Shown in pieces: positions 62,996-64,000 of a stretch of DNA of 64,000 bases; position 1 is the stretch's first letter, and the number at the start of each line of letters is the position of its first letter. The notes beneath the pieces were generated by a model that saw only the letters and a list, made by a program, of their open reading frames with translations, was not told the DNA's origin and did not search any database. This stretch comes from Deltaproteobacteria bacterium (lineage in GTDB: Bacteria > Lernaellota > Lernaellaia > JACKCT01): the NCBI GenBank assembly GCA_020845895.1, contig JADLEX010000143.1, forward strand, positions 16,992-80,991. Reading direction: 5' to 3'. A program made the translations under genes and the position numbers.

Positions 62996-63949
62996 ATGAC
63001 CCGCTATCTCGTCACCGGCGGCGCCGGTTTCATCGGCCACCACATCGTCCGCGCCCTGCTCGCGGGCGGCCACGCGGTGCGCGTGATCGACAATCTCTCC
63101 ACCGGTCGCCGCGCCAATCTCGACGGACTCGACGTCGAGTTCATCGCGGGCGACATCCGCGACGCGGCGCTGTGCCGCGAGGTCTGCGACGGCGTCGAAT
63201 TCGTCTTCCATCAGGCGGCGTTCGTCTCGGTGCCGGCGAGTCTGGCCGATCCCGTCGCATGCCACGAGGTCAACGTCACGGGTTCGCTCAACGTCTTTCG
63301 CGCCGCCGCCGACGCGGGCGCGCGCCGCGTGGTCTATGCCAGCTCGTGCGCGGTTTACGGCGACACCGACAAACCCGCCCTCGCCGAGACCGACGCGGGC
63401 GCGTTGCTCTCGCCGTACGCGGCGTCCAAGCTCGCGTCCGAGTTGTACGGCCGTATCTTCCCCGCGTGCTACGGTCTCGACACGGTGGGACTGCGTTACT
63501 TCAACGTGTTCGGCCCGAGGCAGGACCCAAACTCGCCCTACGCGGCGGTCATTCCGCTCTTCGCGAAGGCGCTTCTCGACGGTACGAGCCCCACGATCTT
63601 CGGCGACGGCGAGCAGACGCGCGACTTCGTGTACGTGGACAACGTCGTCTCGGCGAACCTGAAGGCCGCGCACGACGCGCCGCCCTGCGCGCACGTCTTC
63701 AACGTCGGCACCGGCGTGGGAACAAGCGTCAACCGACTGGCCGAACTCGTCCGCGCCGAACTCGGCAGCGATCTCAGGCCCGTGCACGCCGAACCGCGCG
63801 CGGGCGACATCCGCCACAGCCGCGCCACCATCGACCGCGTCGTTTCGACGCTCGGTTACGTGCCCGCGGTTTCGCTGGAAGACGGCCTGACGCGAACGGT
63901 GCGCGCCTATCGCGAGGAATATGCCGCGCTCAAGAAGAGTGCGTCCTGA
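62996..63949 (+). CDS. NAD-dependent sugar-nucleotide epimerase/dehydratase
   Basis: A 317-aa extended short-chain dehydrogenase. The NAD site is VTGGAGFIGHHIVRALL; the catalytic triad appears as Ser in YASSCAVYGD and Tyr/Lys in SPYAASKLASE; FGPRQDPNSPYAAVIP and FGDGEQTRDFVYVDNVV are typical of the UDP-glucose 4-epimerase-like group. It probably makes UDP-galactose, UDP-GalNAc or a related sugar for the adjacent GT4 enzyme. The last codons and the stop overlap a 23-bp tandem repeat. Confidence 0.92.
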   Translation: MTRYLVTGGAGFIGHHIVRALLAGGHAVRVIDNLSTGRRANLDGLDVEFIAGDIRDAALCREVCDGVEFVFHQAAFVSVPASLADPVACHEVNVTGSLNVFRAAADAGARRVVYASSCAVYGDTDKPALAETDAGALLSPYAASKLASELYGRIFPACYGLDTVGLRYFNVFGPRQDPNSPYAAVIPLFAKALLDGTSPTIFGDGEQTRDFVYVDNVVSANLKAAHDAPPCAHVFNVGTGVGTSVNRLAELVRAELGSDLRPVHAEPRAGDIRHSRATIDRVVSTLGYVPAVSLEDGLTRTVRAYREEYAALKKSAS

Positions 63950-64000
63950 GTTTCACGACGCGTGCGTCTTGAGTTTCACGACGCGTGCGTCTTGAGTTTC
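63939..64000. repeat. 23-bp tandem repeat at the window end
   Basis: Direct repeats of 23 bp begin at 63939, 63962 and 63985 (the last cut by the window edge). Units 1 and 2 differ by a single base (GTGCGTCCTGAG against GTGCGTCTTGAG). The first unit includes the final Ala-Ser codons and the TGA stop of the epimerase. The array may continue past 64000. Confidence 0.85.

Overview
The window is 64 kb of GC-rich bacterial chromosome, almost fully coding. The genes point to a Gram-negative organism with anaerobic or facultative hydrogen metabolism: a TonB-dependent receptor, an OmpA-like lipoprotein, a heptosyltransferase-like GT9 enzyme, lipoprotein signals, a complete [FeFe]-hydrogenase system and a System II (ResB/CcsA) cytochrome c maturation operon. 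Long Asp-rich linkers in two secreted proteins and the general gene style resemble deltaproteobacterial, myxobacterial or related candidate lineages. The taxon cannot be fixed from this sequence alone.

Layout. (1) 1-2.7 kb: end of an unknown gene, a small Gly-rich membrane protein, a membrane-anchored protein with 27-residue Cys/Asp repeats, and a stand-alone ATP-grasp enzyme. (2) 2.7-21.5 kb, all on the minus strand and mostly overlapping or a few bases apart: a hydrogen-metabolism supercluster. In transcription order it holds a DRTGG-like protein, an RsbW-like ATPase fused to a degenerate hydrogenase/ferredoxin, a second DRTGG-like protein, a PHP phosphoesterase, a lone HATPase, HydC, a [2Fe-2S] ferredoxin, a HydB-GltD fusion, HydA, a sensory [FeFe]-hydrogenase fused to a histidine kinase, a single-domain response regulator, a receiver-first histidine kinase, HydG, AspA, HydF and HydE. 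It therefore combines a probable electron-bifurcating hydrogenase, all three H-cluster maturases and a dense redox/H2 signalling layer. (3) 21.7-25.2 kb: resB, a DUF2155-like lipoprotein and ccsA. (4) 25.2-30.1 kb: TonB receptor, small membrane protein and S9 peptidase.

(5) 30.1-32.1 kb: an AT-rich island, then a 193-aa protein made of six copies of a 24-residue motif (GVGWTGILPAWFINLFG core), then an OmpA-like lipoprotein. The repeat protein matches no family I recognise and is the most novel-looking gene here. (6) 32.2-37.8 kb: housekeeping genes tsaD, a DUF2062 gene, rsmA, a deoxynucleoside kinase, panC, panD and convergent obg. (7) 37.9-43.2 kb: an overlapping three-gene unit of a sulfatase-fold enzyme, a second sulfatase-fold protein that has lost most catalytic and metal-binding residues, and a multi-pass membrane protein. 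(8) 43.5-50.7 kb: serC, an Asp-rich TlpA-like lipoprotein, a NYN-domain protein, a large hybrid histidine kinase and rpe.

(9) 50.7-53.8 kb: tRNA-Pro(CGG), a transposase remnant, an amidase, and two stretches of repeated or palindromic intergenic DNA. This is the most accessory-looking part. (10) 53.8-64 kb: an alkaline-phosphatase-superfamily enzyme coupled to a GT9 glycosyltransferase, proB-proA, a gingipain-like C25 peptidase with an Asp-rich Cys-ending tail, a GT4 glycosyltransferase, a sugar-nucleotide epimerase, and a 23-bp tandem repeat running off the end.
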